Shown piece after piece: positions 1 through 8,269 of a stretch of DNA of 64,000 nt (positions are counted from its first letter, which is position 1; every line of letters starts with the position of its first letter). Origin of the DNA: Arthrobacter sp. SPG23. Its GTDB lineage: Bacteria; Actinomycetota; Actinomycetes; Actinomycetales; Micrococcaceae. The position numbers and the translations under genes were made by a program. Below the pieces are notes generated by a model. The model was not told the DNA's origin. It did no database searches and worked only from the letters and a program-made list of their open reading frames with translations. The DNA lies in the NCBI RefSeq assembly GCF_000876655.1, contig NZ_JYCN01000018.1, positions 310,027-374,026 of the forward strand, in the 5' to 3' direction.

Positions 1-123
1 GAAGCGCCGGGTATTCTCGGAAGCCGAGGAAAAGTAGATGAGGTGACTGGAAGTCCGGTTCATGGGCGTCGTCTTCGCGGCATCTGCTGCGAGCGGCGCA
101 TCGGCAAGTGCCGGCGCTGCCAT
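1..123 (-). CDS. nrdI: NrdI flavodoxin, N-terminal part (runs off the window)
   Basis: Only the first 41 codons are present. The start ATG is at 121-123, 5 nt after an AGGTGA ribosome binding site. After a variable leader of about 25 residues the frame reads LIYFSSASENTRRF, the flavin-phosphate-binding opening of NrdI. NrdI is the flavodoxin-like protein that activates the dimanganese cofactor of the class Ib ribonucleotide reductase small subunit NrdF. It lies 51 bp downstream of nrdH on the same strand, matching the nrdH-nrdI-nrdE-nrdF order of actinobacteria; nrdE and nrdF should follow outside the window. A second in-frame ATG at codon 21 could also serve as start. Confidence 0.9.
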   Translation of the reverse strand, partial: MAAPALADAPLAADAAKTTPMNRTSSHLIYFSSASENTRRF

Positions 124-174
124 GGGGGTCACCTCATCTACGTAAAGTTCTTTGCCGGAAACGGCGGATGAAGC

Positions 175-420
175 CTAGGCCACGGAGGCGGCTGCGCTCA
201 GCGCCAGCTCCTCGATCTTGTCCGGGCGGAAGCCTGACCAGTGATCCTGGTCCGTGACCACGACGGGGGCCTGCATGTAGCCGAGGGCTTTCAGCCGCTC
301 AAGGGCATCCGCGTCCTGGGAGATGTCGACGCTCTGGTAGGTGATGCCCTTCTTGTCCAGCGCGCGGTATGTTGCGTTGCACTGAACACAGGCCGGCTTC
401 GTGTAAACCGTAACGGTCAT
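175..420 (-). CDS. nrdH: NrdH glutaredoxin-like electron donor
   Basis: An 81-residue thioredoxin-fold redoxin. The redox motif CVQC is at residues 11-14 after the strand MTVTVYTKPA, and a GYMQAPVVV cis-proline segment follows in the second half. NrdH passes electrons, usually from thioredoxin reductase, to the class Ib ribonucleotide reductase NrdEF. The open frame extends 38 codons upstream, but the ATG at 418-420 gives the normal NrdH length and follows GGGGACAGGAACC. It is the first gene of the operon, with nrdI next. Regulation is probably by NrdR, because a paired palindrome resembling NrdR boxes lies about 130 bp upstream. Confidence 0.93.
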   Translation of the reverse strand: MTVTVYTKPACVQCNATYRALDKKGITYQSVDISQDADALERLKALGYMQAPVVVTDQDHWSGFRPDKIEELALSAAASVA

Positions 421-545
421 GGTTCCTGTCCCCTTTGTTGAAGTCACTGCTTTTGAAGTCTCTGGATCATCGTTGCGGTAGACACTGCCCGGATCTGAAA
501 CCCCTGCTCGATGCCGGTCCTGCGTCCCGCTCAATCTGTATGTCG

Positions 546-592
546 ATACTACATGTAGTGCACGGCCCCGATGAGGACCCCAACATGATGTA
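546..592 (-). promoter_or_regulatory. Tandem NrdR-like boxes upstream of nrdHI(EF)
   Basis: The 12-bp perfect palindrome ACTACATGTAGT (548-559) sits in a 16-bp box at 546-561. A weaker second box (577-592, core AACATGATG) matches about 10 of 16 positions. The centres are 31 bp apart, three helical turns, which is the typical pairing of NrdR sites. NrdR is the ATP/dATP-sensing zinc-ribbon repressor of ribonucleotide reductase operons. The assignment is by motif shape and location only. Confidence 0.6.
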
Positions 593-780
593 TTACAAGT
601 ATGTCATTTAATGCACCGTTAATCCACAGGCCGGGGGCTGGAAAATGTCCGTGTTTCAGCTGTTTTCACGGACGAAATCCACACCCTGTGGAGGAGTTAG
701 CCACAATTAATCCCCCCGCGTGTCGTCCTGCAGACGGCGTGTCGCCACTCTGCGGCGGGCGTGTCGGAGGGCACACGAAA
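593..780. other. Gene-free region with clustered TCCACA motifs
   Basis: No credible coding frame lies between the nrdH promoter region and the terminator at 781. The stretch holds TAATCCACA (620-628), AAATCCACA (675-683), the inverted pair TCCACA/TGTGGA (678-692), and an inverted repeat GTCCGTG (647-653) / CACGGAC (667-673). The TCCACA elements resemble DnaA boxes (TTATCCACA) with one or two mismatches. It is too small, and wrongly placed, to be the chromosomal origin. Confidence 0.35.
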
Positions 781-809
781 GGGGCCCTAAAAGCTTTTTT
801 CAGGGCCCC
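781..809 (-). terminator. Terminator of the lipid-modification operon
   Basis: Arms GGGGCCCT (781-788) and AGGGCCCC (802-809) enclose an A4GCT6-like inner helix. It lies 52 bp past the stop of the last gene of the 861-5594 operon. The T-tract is poor on both strands, so it may act in both directions, since the nrd side is also read leftward from here. Confidence 0.6.
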
Positions 810-860
810 GATGTGATGAACGGTACGTCGGGTCAGCGGACCCGACAGGCGGCGCGCGGC

Positions 861-2099
861 TTAGCCGTCTGCGGCCGGCCTGCTGCAGAGGATCTGTTCC
901 ACGCCCATCCTGCCTTCGGCGAAGCTGCGCAGGGCACCGACGAGGTAGAGCCGCCAGACGCGCGCTATTTCCTCCCCCATCATGTCGACGGCGGCTTCCT
1001 GGTTCGCCTCGAAATTGGCGTACCAGGCCTCAAGGGTGCGCACGTAGTCCGTCCGCATCGCCTCCACGGCCTGCACCTCAAGGCCGGCGTCCTCCAGGAA
1101 CCCGAGGGTCTCGCCCACCGGACGCATGTGCATGTCCGGCGCGATGAAGGATTCAATGAACGGCCCGCCACCGGGATGCTTCCCGCGCCGGGACATCTGC
1201 TGGACCAGCACCCGGCCGCCGGGAACAACGTTGGTGAACAGCGCCGCGGCGTAGACGGGATAGTTGCGCTGGCCCACGTGTTCGCCCATCTCCAGGGAGG
1301 CGACGGCGTCGAACGGACCGTCCGGTATCTCACGGTAGTCCTGGATCCGGATGTCCACACGGCCTTCCAGTCCACGTTCCCGGATCCGGGCGTCAATGAA
1401 GGCCTTCTGTTCCGTGGACAGGGTGACGCCCACGACGTCGGCACCGTAGTGCTGGGCGGCGTGCAGGCTCAGCGAGCCCCAGCCGCAACCGACGTCGAGC
1501 AGGCGCATGCCCGGCTTGAGCCCGATCTTCCGGCAGACGAGGTCCAGCTTGTCCCGCTGCGCGTCCTCCAGCCCGTAGTTCTCGGACGAGTCCGTCCAGT
1601 ACCCGCTGGAGTACGCCATCTGCGGGTCCAGGATCAGGCCGTAGAACTCGTTGCTGAGGTCGTAGTGGTGGCTGATGGCAGCACGGTCGCGGAGCACGCT
1701 GTGGAGCTTCCCCTTCACCCGGGCCTGGCTTGCCGGCGGCTGTGGCGGAGTGCCGATGGCGCCGGCCGCCTTTGCGATCCGGCCTACGCCTGCGAGTATG
1801 GCCGGCGTGGGCCGGATCCCGGAAAGTTCGCGTTCCCGGACCACTTTCCACAGATGGGCCAGTGCGGAGTTCAGGTCCCCGTCCACGTCCAGTTCACCCG
1901 TGACATACGCCTGCGCAGCCCCGAGCTCCCCCGGCGCCCACAGCAGCCGGCGGATGGCGTCGGGATCCTTCAGCCGCACCACCGGAGCGTCGGCCGGGCC
2001 GGCTTCGCTGCCGTCCCACACCTTGAGCCGGACGGGAAGTTCCCCGCCGACCACCGGGCGCAGGACCTCGGCGATGGTATCCGCAAGGGGCGGCGTCAT
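861..2099 (-). CDS. Cyclopropane-fatty-acid synthase family SAM methyltransferase (copy 1, EHVG type)
   Basis: A 412-residue member of the CFA synthase/mycolic acid methyltransferase family. It shows an N-terminal acyl-lipid-binding part (about 1-130), the family signature HYDLSN at 145-150, the SAM-binding loop DVGCGWG at 202-208, and SLEMGEHVG at 268-276. Known members move a methyl or methylene group from SAM to the double bond of membrane phospholipid acyl chains. The EHVG histidine corresponds to the bicarbonate-binding H266 of E. coli CFA synthase, so this copy keeps the classical active site. Its ATG overlaps the stop of the preceding methyltransferase gene (ATGA). It is the last gene of the operon. 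The exact product (cyclopropane, methyl-branched or other) cannot be read from sequence. Confidence 0.88.
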   Translation of the reverse strand: MTPPLADTIAEVLRPVVGGELPVRLKVWDGSEAGPADAPVVRLKDPDAIRRLLWAPGELGAAQAYVTGELDVDGDLNSALAHLWKVVRERELSGIRPTPAILAGVGRIAKAAGAIGTPPQPPASQARVKGKLHSVLRDRAAISHHYDLSNEFYGLILDPQMAYSSGYWTDSSENYGLEDAQRDKLDLVCRKIGLKPGMRLLDVGCGWGSLSLHAAQHYGADVVGVTLSTEQKAFIDARIRERGLEGRVDIRIQDYREIPDGPFDAVASLEMGEHVGQRNYPVYAAALFTNVVPGGRVLVQQMSRRGKHPGGGPFIESFIAPDMHMRPVGETLGFLEDAGLEVQAVEAMRTDYVRTLEAWYANFEANQEAAVDMMGEEIARVWRLYLVGALRSFAEGRMGVEQILCSRPAADG

Positions 2100-3487
2100 A
2101 CTGCGGCTCCGCCGGCTGACCGCTTGGCGGCTGCGTGGTCCAGGACGATCTGCTGGACGTCGAGGTAGCCCGTCTCAAAACCCGCCCTGGAGTAGCAGAG
2201 GTAGAAGAGCCACATCCGCTGGAAAATCGAATCGAAACCCATGGCCGCCACCTCGTCGGCGCGCGACATGAACCGTTCCTCCCAGAGGCGCAGGGTCTGC
2301 GCGTAGTGCTCACCCATGGCGAGGCGTTCACGGACCCGGAGCCCGGTCTGTTTCTCGGTGATTTCCTCGATGGCCCTGACGGACGGAATGACGCCGCCGG
2401 GGAAGATGTACTTGTGCACCCAGGTGTAGCTCGTCCGGGTGGCGATCAGCCGGTCGTGCGCGATGGTGATGGCCTGGATAGCCACCTTGCCGCCGGGGGC
2501 GAGGACGCGCTCGATCGTCTGGAAGTACGTTGCCCAGTATTCGTAGCCGACGGCTTCGATCATTTCCACCGAGACGACGGCGTCGTACTCGCCTTCCACC
2601 GCCCGGTAGTCCTTGAGCTCAATGGTGACGGCGTCGGCGTAGCCGGCCTCGGCGACGCGCTGGCGGGCCAGTTCCTGCTGTTCGCTGGACAGCGTGACCG
2701 AGTACACGGTGGCGCCGCGGGCCGCTGCCCGCAGCGCGAGTTCGCCCCAGCCGGTGCCGATTTCCAGCACGCGTGTTCCCTCGCCGACGCCGGCTTTGTC
2801 CAGCAGCCGGTCGATCTTCGCCTGCTGCGCGGCAGCGAATCCGTCCCACGCGACGGTCCGCAGGGCCTCGCCCCGCTCCGGGAACAGCGCGCTGGAGTAG
2901 GTCATGGTGCTGTCCAGGAAGGAAGAAAACAGTTCGTTGGAGAGATCGTAGTGCCGTGAGATGTTGGAGCGGGTGTTCTGCTCGGTGTTCCGTTCCCTGC
3001 GCGGCTGGCGCGGCAGGTAGAGGGCGCGCAGTTTCTGCAGCGGCTCGGGCACGAGGGTCCCGACGCGGGCTGCGAAGACTTCCATGACGGCGGTCAGGTC
3101 GTCGGCGTCCCAGTCACCGGCCATGTAGGACTCACCCAGTCCGATCAGCCCGCCGTCGCCCAGCCGGGCGGCGAAAGCATCCGGCCTGTTCATCGTCATG
3201 ACCGGGTATGGGGCGGCGGGTGCGGGATCGAACGCCGCTTTGCCGAGCACGGTGCCGTCCGGGTACCGGACCTCCAGCGGAAGGGTCCGGACGGCGGCTT
3301 TGAAGATGGCATCCGCAATCCGTCCGGCCACCCGCGCCTTGAGGCTGTCCGGCGTCGAGGCGATGCTGGGCCAGATGGTGGCGTCGATAGTGACGGGCGG
3401 CCGCGGAACCGTGTAGGGAACCCGGCCTGAGTGGCCTTCGCCCTGTCCGCGTCCCGCTGCGGATCCGGTAGCTTCGGTGATGGTCAC
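2096..3487 (-). CDS. Cyclopropane-fatty-acid synthase family SAM methyltransferase (copy 2, EAVG type)
   Basis: A 463-residue CFA-family enzyme with HYDLSN, the SAM loop EIGTGWGE, and KYIFPGG as in E. coli Cfa. The segment equivalent to EHVG reads SVEMIEAVG, so the bicarbonate-binding histidine is alanine. Paralogues next to DUF1365 genes often look like this, so the catalytic details probably differ from classical CFA synthase. The open frame extends far upstream, but the GTG at 3485-3487 follows GGAGG by 7 nt and overlaps the DUF1365 stop (GTGA). It couples to copy 1 through an ATGA overlap. Copy 1 and copy 2 are clearly distinct in sequence, so they are not a recent duplication. Confidence 0.87.
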   Translation of the reverse strand: MTITEATGSAAGRGQGEGHSGRVPYTVPRPPVTIDATIWPSIASTPDSLKARVAGRIADAIFKAAVRTLPLEVRYPDGTVLGKAAFDPAPAAPYPVMTMNRPDAFAARLGDGGLIGLGESYMAGDWDADDLTAVMEVFAARVGTLVPEPLQKLRALYLPRQPRRERNTEQNTRSNISRHYDLSNELFSSFLDSTMTYSSALFPERGEALRTVAWDGFAAAQQAKIDRLLDKAGVGEGTRVLEIGTGWGELALRAAARGATVYSVTLSSEQQELARQRVAEAGYADAVTIELKDYRAVEGEYDAVVSVEMIEAVGYEYWATYFQTIERVLAPGGKVAIQAITIAHDRLIATRTSYTWVHKYIFPGGVIPSVRAIEEITEKQTGLRVRERLAMGEHYAQTLRLWEERFMSRADEVAAMGFDSIFQRMWLFYLCYSRAGFETGYLDVQQIVLDHAAAKRSAGGAAV

Positions 3488-4212
3488 TGTACTGCCTCCT
3501 GTGAGGGGTGGTGGGGTCTTTTGATGATGGGCAGCCGACGTGCCCAAAGCTTGATGCCCTGCCAGCGGATCTGCGCGGACACGCGAAGCGGCGCCAGCGG
3601 AACTGCGAGCGCGGCTGCCAGGATGTTCGGGACGGAAGCGTCGTACCGTTCGCCGCCGACTGTGGCCACGAAAGGCTTCTGCCCCTCGCGCTCCAGCACG
3701 ATGGATACCGCGAGCCGGTCCCCCGGCTCCGGAAGTTTCATCCGGTACTGGCCTTCGACGTCGTTGAACGGGGAAACGTAGAACGCTTTGGGAACGCTTG
3801 CCCTGCCGGTGTGGTCCGTTTCGAGCAGGTAGCAGTGCCGTTCCCCATAGGTGTTGTGGACCTCCGCAACCACGCAGCGCAGGCCGCCGGACGCGTCGTG
3901 GCACCAGAACAGGCTGAGCGGATTGAACACGTGGCCGAACACACGGGCGCTGGCCAGCATGGTGATCCGGCCGCCGTCGAGCTCTATCCCCCGGGTGCGC
4001 AGGAACCGTTCGACGTTGCCGCGGAGCGTCCCGGCAGGATCGCCAAGGTGATCCGCCACGCGGAACCCGGCCAGCGGCCGGAGCGGCCATGGCAGTGACG
4101 GAAGCCGGTCGACGTCGACGTACCAGCTGTAGCTGCGGTAGGTGAACGCATTGTGCAGCGGTGTGCGCCGCACATGCGCTATCGACGTCCGGTAGATGGC
4201 TGCCGCTTCCAT
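3484..4212 (-). CDS. DUF1365 family protein
   Basis: About 242 residues beginning MEAAAIYRTSIAHVRRTP. The family features seen are HxR near the N-terminus, NPLSLFWC in the middle and a YVSPFNDVEGQYR block. DUF1365 proteins have no established biochemical role but recur between an amine-oxidase-like flavoprotein and CFA-family methyltransferases, as here, which implies a function in fatty-acid or phospholipid modification. The ATG (4210-4212) overlaps the upstream stop as TGATG. A GTG one codon earlier is possible but sits too close to the GGAGG. Confidence 0.85.
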   Translation of the reverse strand: MEAAAIYRTSIAHVRRTPLHNAFTYRSYSWYVDVDRLPSLPWPLRPLAGFRVADHLGDPAGTLRGNVERFLRTRGIELDGGRITMLASARVFGHVFNPLSLFWCHDASGGLRCVVAEVHNTYGERHCYLLETDHTGRASVPKAFYVSPFNDVEGQYRMKLPEPGDRLAVSIVLEREGQKPFVATVGGERYDASVPNILAAALAVPLAPLRVSAQIRWQGIKLWARRLPIIKRPHHPSQEAVQ

Positions 4213-5594
4213 CACGCGACCTCCGCGGCGACGCTTTCCAGGCCGGGACCGGATACCGCCGCCTGCTGCTCCCCGCCGCGCTGCTCCCAGTTCCGGCCAA
4301 GCCGAGCGGCCGCCTTGACCCCGGAAAGGGCACCATCCTCGTGGAAGCCCCAGCCGTGGTAGGCGCCGGCGAAGGCCAGGCGTCCGTCCCCCAGGGCCAG
4401 GATCTGCTGCTGCGCCCGGAGTGAATCCGGCGTGTACTGCGGGTGCTCGTAGACCATCCGGTCGAGGACCGTCCCGTCGGCGATGAGGTGGGACTCCCCG
4501 AGGCTCACGATGTAGCGTCCGCCGTCGGCAGGTTCGAGCCGCTGCAGGCGGGTCATGTCGTAGCTGACCAGCACCTTGTCCGGACGCGCATCGCAGGACG
4601 GCAGCCGGTAGTTCCAGGATGCTTGTGCGTTTGCGCTGCGCGGCAGGACCGCTTCGTCGCGGTGGAACAGTGTCTGGTTCACCGAGTAGGGCATGCCGCC
4701 GAGGGCCGCACGCTCTGCTGCGGAGGCATCTGCCAGCATGCGCAGCGCCTGTGCGGGGTGGGTTGCAATCACGACGGCGTCGAACGTTTCCGTGCCCTGC
4801 GCGGTGGACAGCTCAACGCCCTCAGCGTGGCGGCGCACCGACGTGACCGGGCTGGAGAGCCGGATGTCCGTGAGCGTGGCGGCCAGCTTGTCCACGTAGG
4901 TGCGGGAGCCGCCCTTGACCGTCCGCCACTGCGGGGAGCCTGACACTCCGAGCAGGCCGTGGTGGGCCAGGAACGTGAACAGGTAGCGGGCCGGGTAGGC
5001 CAGCGCCGTGGCGGGGTCGCAGGACCAGACGGCGCTCACCACGGGGGTCATGAAGTGCGAGATGAAGTAGCTGCTGAACTTTTCCCGGGCGAGGAACTCC
5101 CCCAGCGTCAGTTCCGGTTCCGCCGAGCTGTCCGCACCCCCGGGTGCCCCGGCCAGCAGGGCGCGGGCACGGCGGTGGAAGCGCGTCACTTCCAGCAGCA
5201 TCAGCAGGTACCGTCCGCGCAGCAAGGTGGAGGGCCGGGGAATGATGCCGCGCCCCTTGGCACGGGCACCGGCATATTCGAGGCCGCAGCCGTCGCAGCG
5301 GACCGACATGCTCATCTCGGAGTCCTGCGTCTCGACGCCCAGCTCCGCAAAAAGCCGCAGGAGTGTCGGGTAGGTGCGTTCATTGTGGACGATGAAACCC
5401 GTGTCCACCCGGAGGGCCGGGCCGCCCTCCTGCTGTACATCGTGGGTATGGGCATGTCCGCCCAGCCGGGAGTCCGCCTCGAATACTGTCACGTTGTCCC
5501 GCTGGTTCAGGACATAGGCTGCGGTCAGTCCTGCCACGCCGCTGCCAATGACGGCTACCCGCCGGCCGTCCGGAATCCTTGCTGCTTGCGACAC
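4212..5594 (-). CDS. FAD-dependent amine-oxidase-like oxidoreductase
   Basis: A 460-residue flavoprotein of the NAD(P)/FAD amine oxidase superfamily. The Rossmann dinucleotide motif VAVIGSGVAGLTAAYV lies near residue 15, followed by FEADSRLGGHAHTH, and a C-terminal FAD-contacting segment AGAYHGWGFHEDGALSG lies near 420. The GTG at 5592-5594 follows AGGAG by 8 nt and removes an unrelated upstream extension. It is the first gene of the operon with DUF1365 and two CFA-family methyltransferases, so it probably oxidises or desaturates an acyl chain handled by the later enzymes; this is inferred from context. The divergent LysR gene is the obvious candidate regulator. Confidence 0.85.
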   Translation of the reverse strand: MSQAARIPDGRRVAVIGSGVAGLTAAYVLNQRDNVTVFEADSRLGGHAHTHDVQQEGGPALRVDTGFIVHNERTYPTLLRLFAELGVETQDSEMSMSVRCDGCGLEYAGARAKGRGIIPRPSTLLRGRYLLMLLEVTRFHRRARALLAGAPGGADSSAEPELTLGEFLAREKFSSYFISHFMTPVVSAVWSCDPATALAYPARYLFTFLAHHGLLGVSGSPQWRTVKGGSRTYVDKLAATLTDIRLSSPVTSVRRHAEGVELSTAQGTETFDAVVIATHPAQALRMLADASAAERAALGGMPYSVNQTLFHRDEAVLPRSANAQASWNYRLPSCDARPDKVLVSYDMTRLQRLEPADGGRYIVSLGESHLIADGTVLDRMVYEHPQYTPDSLRAQQQILALGDGRLAFAGAYHGWGFHEDGALSGVKAAARLGRNWEQRGGEQQAAVSGPGLESVAAEVA

Positions 5595-5803
5595 TGTTCT
5601 GCTCCTGTTGGCTTCGCCTGAATCGTCCTGATGAATCGTCTTATGGACAATTCGTCGCCGACGGGCGCCCGGATGACTGTGAATTCCAGCCGGGCACCTT
5701 GACGCGATTCTGCCCCATGAACGCGGGCCGCCTGGCGCGACATTCCGGGGCCGCGGGGCGATATGCCACAATGAAGCGGGATTTCCGAGGCGAAGGGCAA
5801 CCA

Positions 5804-6724
5804 TTGATCAACCCTGTTCATCTGCGGACCCTCGTGGAGGTCACCCGCCTTGGTTCATTCGCGGCAGCCGCCAACAGGCTGGGCTACACGGCCTCCGCCG
5901 TGTCGCAGCAGATGTCCGCCTTGGAGCGGGACACGGGTGTGGACCTCTTCCAGCGTTCGGCCAGGAGCATCCAACCCACCGAAGCCGCCCTGGTGATGAC
6001 GCGGCACGCCGCCAAGGTCCTGACCGACATCGAGGCGCTCATGGCGGCCGCCTCCCGGACGCACGACGCCACCCACCAGGAGCTCAGGCTGGGCATCTTC
6101 CCCAGCCTGGCCACGTACGTGCTGCCGCGCATCCTGCAGAACCCGAAGTGGAAGGACCTGGGCATCGACCTCAGGGTGTCCGTGGCTGAGCCGTCCCAGA
6201 CCATCCAGGGGCTGCGCACCGGCGGCGAACTCGATGTGGCCCTGGTTTACCAGGTGGGCCAGTCGGGCCTGGCGTGGCCCCACACCGTGAACCGGCAATG
6301 GATCGGCGACGACGAGTTCCGTGTGGTGCTGCCGGCGGCCTGGGGCTTCCGCGCCGAGGCCAAGGTGGCGGCGGACCACCTGTCAGACATGCCGTGGATC
6401 GTCCATCACCCGGGCACCAGCGACGCCACGGTGATTGAACGGCTGTTCGCCAGTTGCAACCTGCACCCCCGGGTGGTGGCCTACAGTGACGACTTCCATG
6501 CGAGCCTTGAAATGGCCGCCGCCGGCCTCGGCGCTGCACTGGTTCCCGAACTTGCACTCCGGCACCGGCCCGCCGGCGTGGTGGTCCTCGACGTTCCGGA
6601 GATCCGGCTGGCCCGGAACGTCTTCGCCCTGCTCATCAATGACAAACGGACGGCCCGGGTCCAGCTCTTCGTCGAACTCCTGGCCGATACGCTGCACAGC
6701 CTGGGAACCGCGCGCAAGAATTAG
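5804..6724 (+). CDS. LysR-family transcriptional regulator
   Basis: A 306-residue LTTR. The N-terminal winged helix-turn-helix reads LRTLVEVTRLGSFAAAANRLGYTASAVSQQMSALE and is followed by the effector-binding domain. The TTG at 5804 is chosen because AAGGG sits 6 nt upstream and the helix begins at the normal distance; an ATG at 5771 would add 11 residues. It is divergent from the FAD-oxidoreductase operon with about 210 bp between starts, the usual arrangement for a LysR controlling its neighbour. Its stop overlaps the convergent aldehyde dehydrogenase stop by 4 bp. The effector is unknown. Confidence 0.88.
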   Translation: MINPVHLRTLVEVTRLGSFAAAANRLGYTASAVSQQMSALERDTGVDLFQRSARSIQPTEAALVMTRHAAKVLTDIEALMAAASRTHDATHQELRLGIFPSLATYVLPRILQNPKWKDLGIDLRVSVAEPSQTIQGLRTGGELDVALVYQVGQSGLAWPHTVNRQWIGDDEFRVVLPAAWGFRAEAKVAADHLSDMPWIVHHPGTSDATVIERLFASCNLHPRVVAYSDDFHASLEMAAAGLGAALVPELALRHRPAGVVVLDVPEIRLARNVFALLINDKRTARVQLFVELLADTLHSLGTARKN

Positions 6725-8157
6725 CGTGCCTTGGAACGGCGGGCTTTGGACCCTCGGAATGTCGGAAGCCCCGGCGCCCGCCCGGCAAACGACAACAGGG
6801 CGGACACTACCTTGTCCTTCGCCGTGCCGTAGGGCGGATAGGCCAGTCCCAGGGTGTCCGGCCACATCGGCTTGTCCAGGCCGGCCCGCTCGTGCGAGAA
6901 CGTCCGCACGGAATGTTCGCCGTGATAAGCCCCCATGCCGCTGCCGCCAACCCCGCCGAACGGCAGGCCCGGCACCGTCAGGTGCGCCGCCGGCGCCCCG
7001 TAGCCCAGCGCACCGGAAGAGGTTTCCGATGCGAACGCGCTGCGCACGCCGTCGTCCTCGCTGAAGACATACACCGCCAGCGGTTTGGAGCCGGAATTAA
7101 TCATGCGGATGGCTTCGTCCCGCCCGGACACCGGCACCAGCGGCAGCAGGGGTCCGAAGATCTCCTCGCCCAGGACTGCATCCCCGGGAGCGGGGCGCAG
7201 CAGCGTCGGTGCGAAGTACCGGCTGCCCGGATCCCGCTGACCGCCGTGCACCACGGTGCTGCCGTCCGCCAGTTCAGCGATTCGTTCGAAATGCCGGTCA
7301 TCAACGATCCGGCCATAGGAAGCGCTGCGCGCCGGGTCCTCGCCGAACATGGCAGTGATGGCGTCCACAAGCAGGGGTTCCAGCGCTTCCAGCACCCCGG
7401 GGGCGGCCAGCACGTAGTCCGGTGCCACGCACGTCTGCCCGGCATTCATGAACCGGCCCCAGGCGATGCGGCGGGCAGTGGCCCCGAGGTCGGCGGTCCC
7501 GTCCACGTACGCCGGGCACCTGCCACCCAGTTCCAGGGTCACCGGCGTCAGGTGCTCGGCCGCTGCACGCATCACCACGCGGGCCGCGTCCTGCCCGCCG
7601 GTGAAGAAGATGTGGTCGAAGCGCTCAGCCAGCAGCGCCTTGGTTTCCGGGATTCCTCCGGGCACCACCTCGGCGGCACCGCCCAGGTACTCCGGCACCC
7701 ACCTCACCAGGGCGGCTGATGTGGCAGGGGCGTGCTCGCTCGGCTTGACCACCACGGTGTTCCCGGCCGCCAAGGCGCCGGCCATCGGCGCCAGCGTCAA
7801 CTGGACCGGGTAGTTCCAGGTCCCGATCACCAGCACCACTCCGAGCGGAGTCAGTTCGGTCCATGCCCGGGCCGGCTGCACGGCCAGCGGCACGTCCACC
7901 CGTCGGGGCCGAAGCCAGGCCGCCAGATGCCGCTCCAGGTGGGCGGCTTCCGCGGCCACAAATCCGATTTCGGTCAGCTGTGATTCGCTCGGGTGCTTGC
8001 CCAGGTCGCTGAGCAGGGCGCCGGCAAAATCCTCCCGGTGTTCAGTCAGCATCCTGCGCAGGTTGCCCAGTTGCTCCAGCCGCCAGGCCAGGGGGCGGCT
8101 CACCCCGCTGTCGAAAAGCTCGCGGGATCGGGCGACGGCGGCGGCGGGAGTGTGCAT
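6721..8157 (-). CDS. Aldehyde dehydrogenase family protein (ALDH3-like)
   Basis: A 478-residue NAD(P)-dependent aldehyde dehydrogenase. Visible catalytic elements are TWNYP with N115, the general-base glutamate E209 in LELGG, and the nucleophile C243 in GQTCVAPDY. The length and the TPLGVVLVIGTWNYP segment favour the class 3 (fatty or aromatic aldehyde) branch. It converges on the LysR gene. The substrate is unknown; a role in oxidising fatty aldehydes near a lipid-modification locus is possible but only inferred. Confidence 0.88.
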   Translation of the reverse strand: MHTPAAAVARSRELFDSGVSRPLAWRLEQLGNLRRMLTEHREDFAGALLSDLGKHPSESQLTEIGFVAAEAAHLERHLAAWLRPRRVDVPLAVQPARAWTELTPLGVVLVIGTWNYPVQLTLAPMAGALAAGNTVVVKPSEHAPATSAALVRWVPEYLGGAAEVVPGGIPETKALLAERFDHIFFTGGQDAARVVMRAAAEHLTPVTLELGGRCPAYVDGTADLGATARRIAWGRFMNAGQTCVAPDYVLAAPGVLEALEPLLVDAITAMFGEDPARSASYGRIVDDRHFERIAELADGSTVVHGGQRDPGSRYFAPTLLRPAPGDAVLGEEIFGPLLPLVPVSGRDEAIRMINSGSKPLAVYVFSEDDGVRSAFASETSSGALGYGAPAAHLTVPGLPFGGVGGSGMGAYHGEHSVRTFSHERAGLDKPMWPDTLGLAYPPYGTAKDKVVSALLSFAGRAPGLPTFRGSKARRSKAR

Positions 8158-8269
8158 CCGATCAATGTACCCGTGCCGGGACGCAGGACGGGCTACACCC
8201 CGGGGATACAGCGCCAGATAAAAACCACCGATGCTGGAATGGACTGGCCGAGAGGACTATGTTGAACAT

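Noticed and set aside
593..700. Possible chromosomal origin because of DnaA-box-like motifs
   Set aside because: Only three or four imperfect boxes, no dnaA/dnaN genes or AT-rich unwinding region nearby.
720..2168. A 482-codon plus-strand open frame opposite the first CFA-family gene
   Set aside because: Antisense shadow; the minus-strand frame has complete CFA-family motifs and operon coupling.
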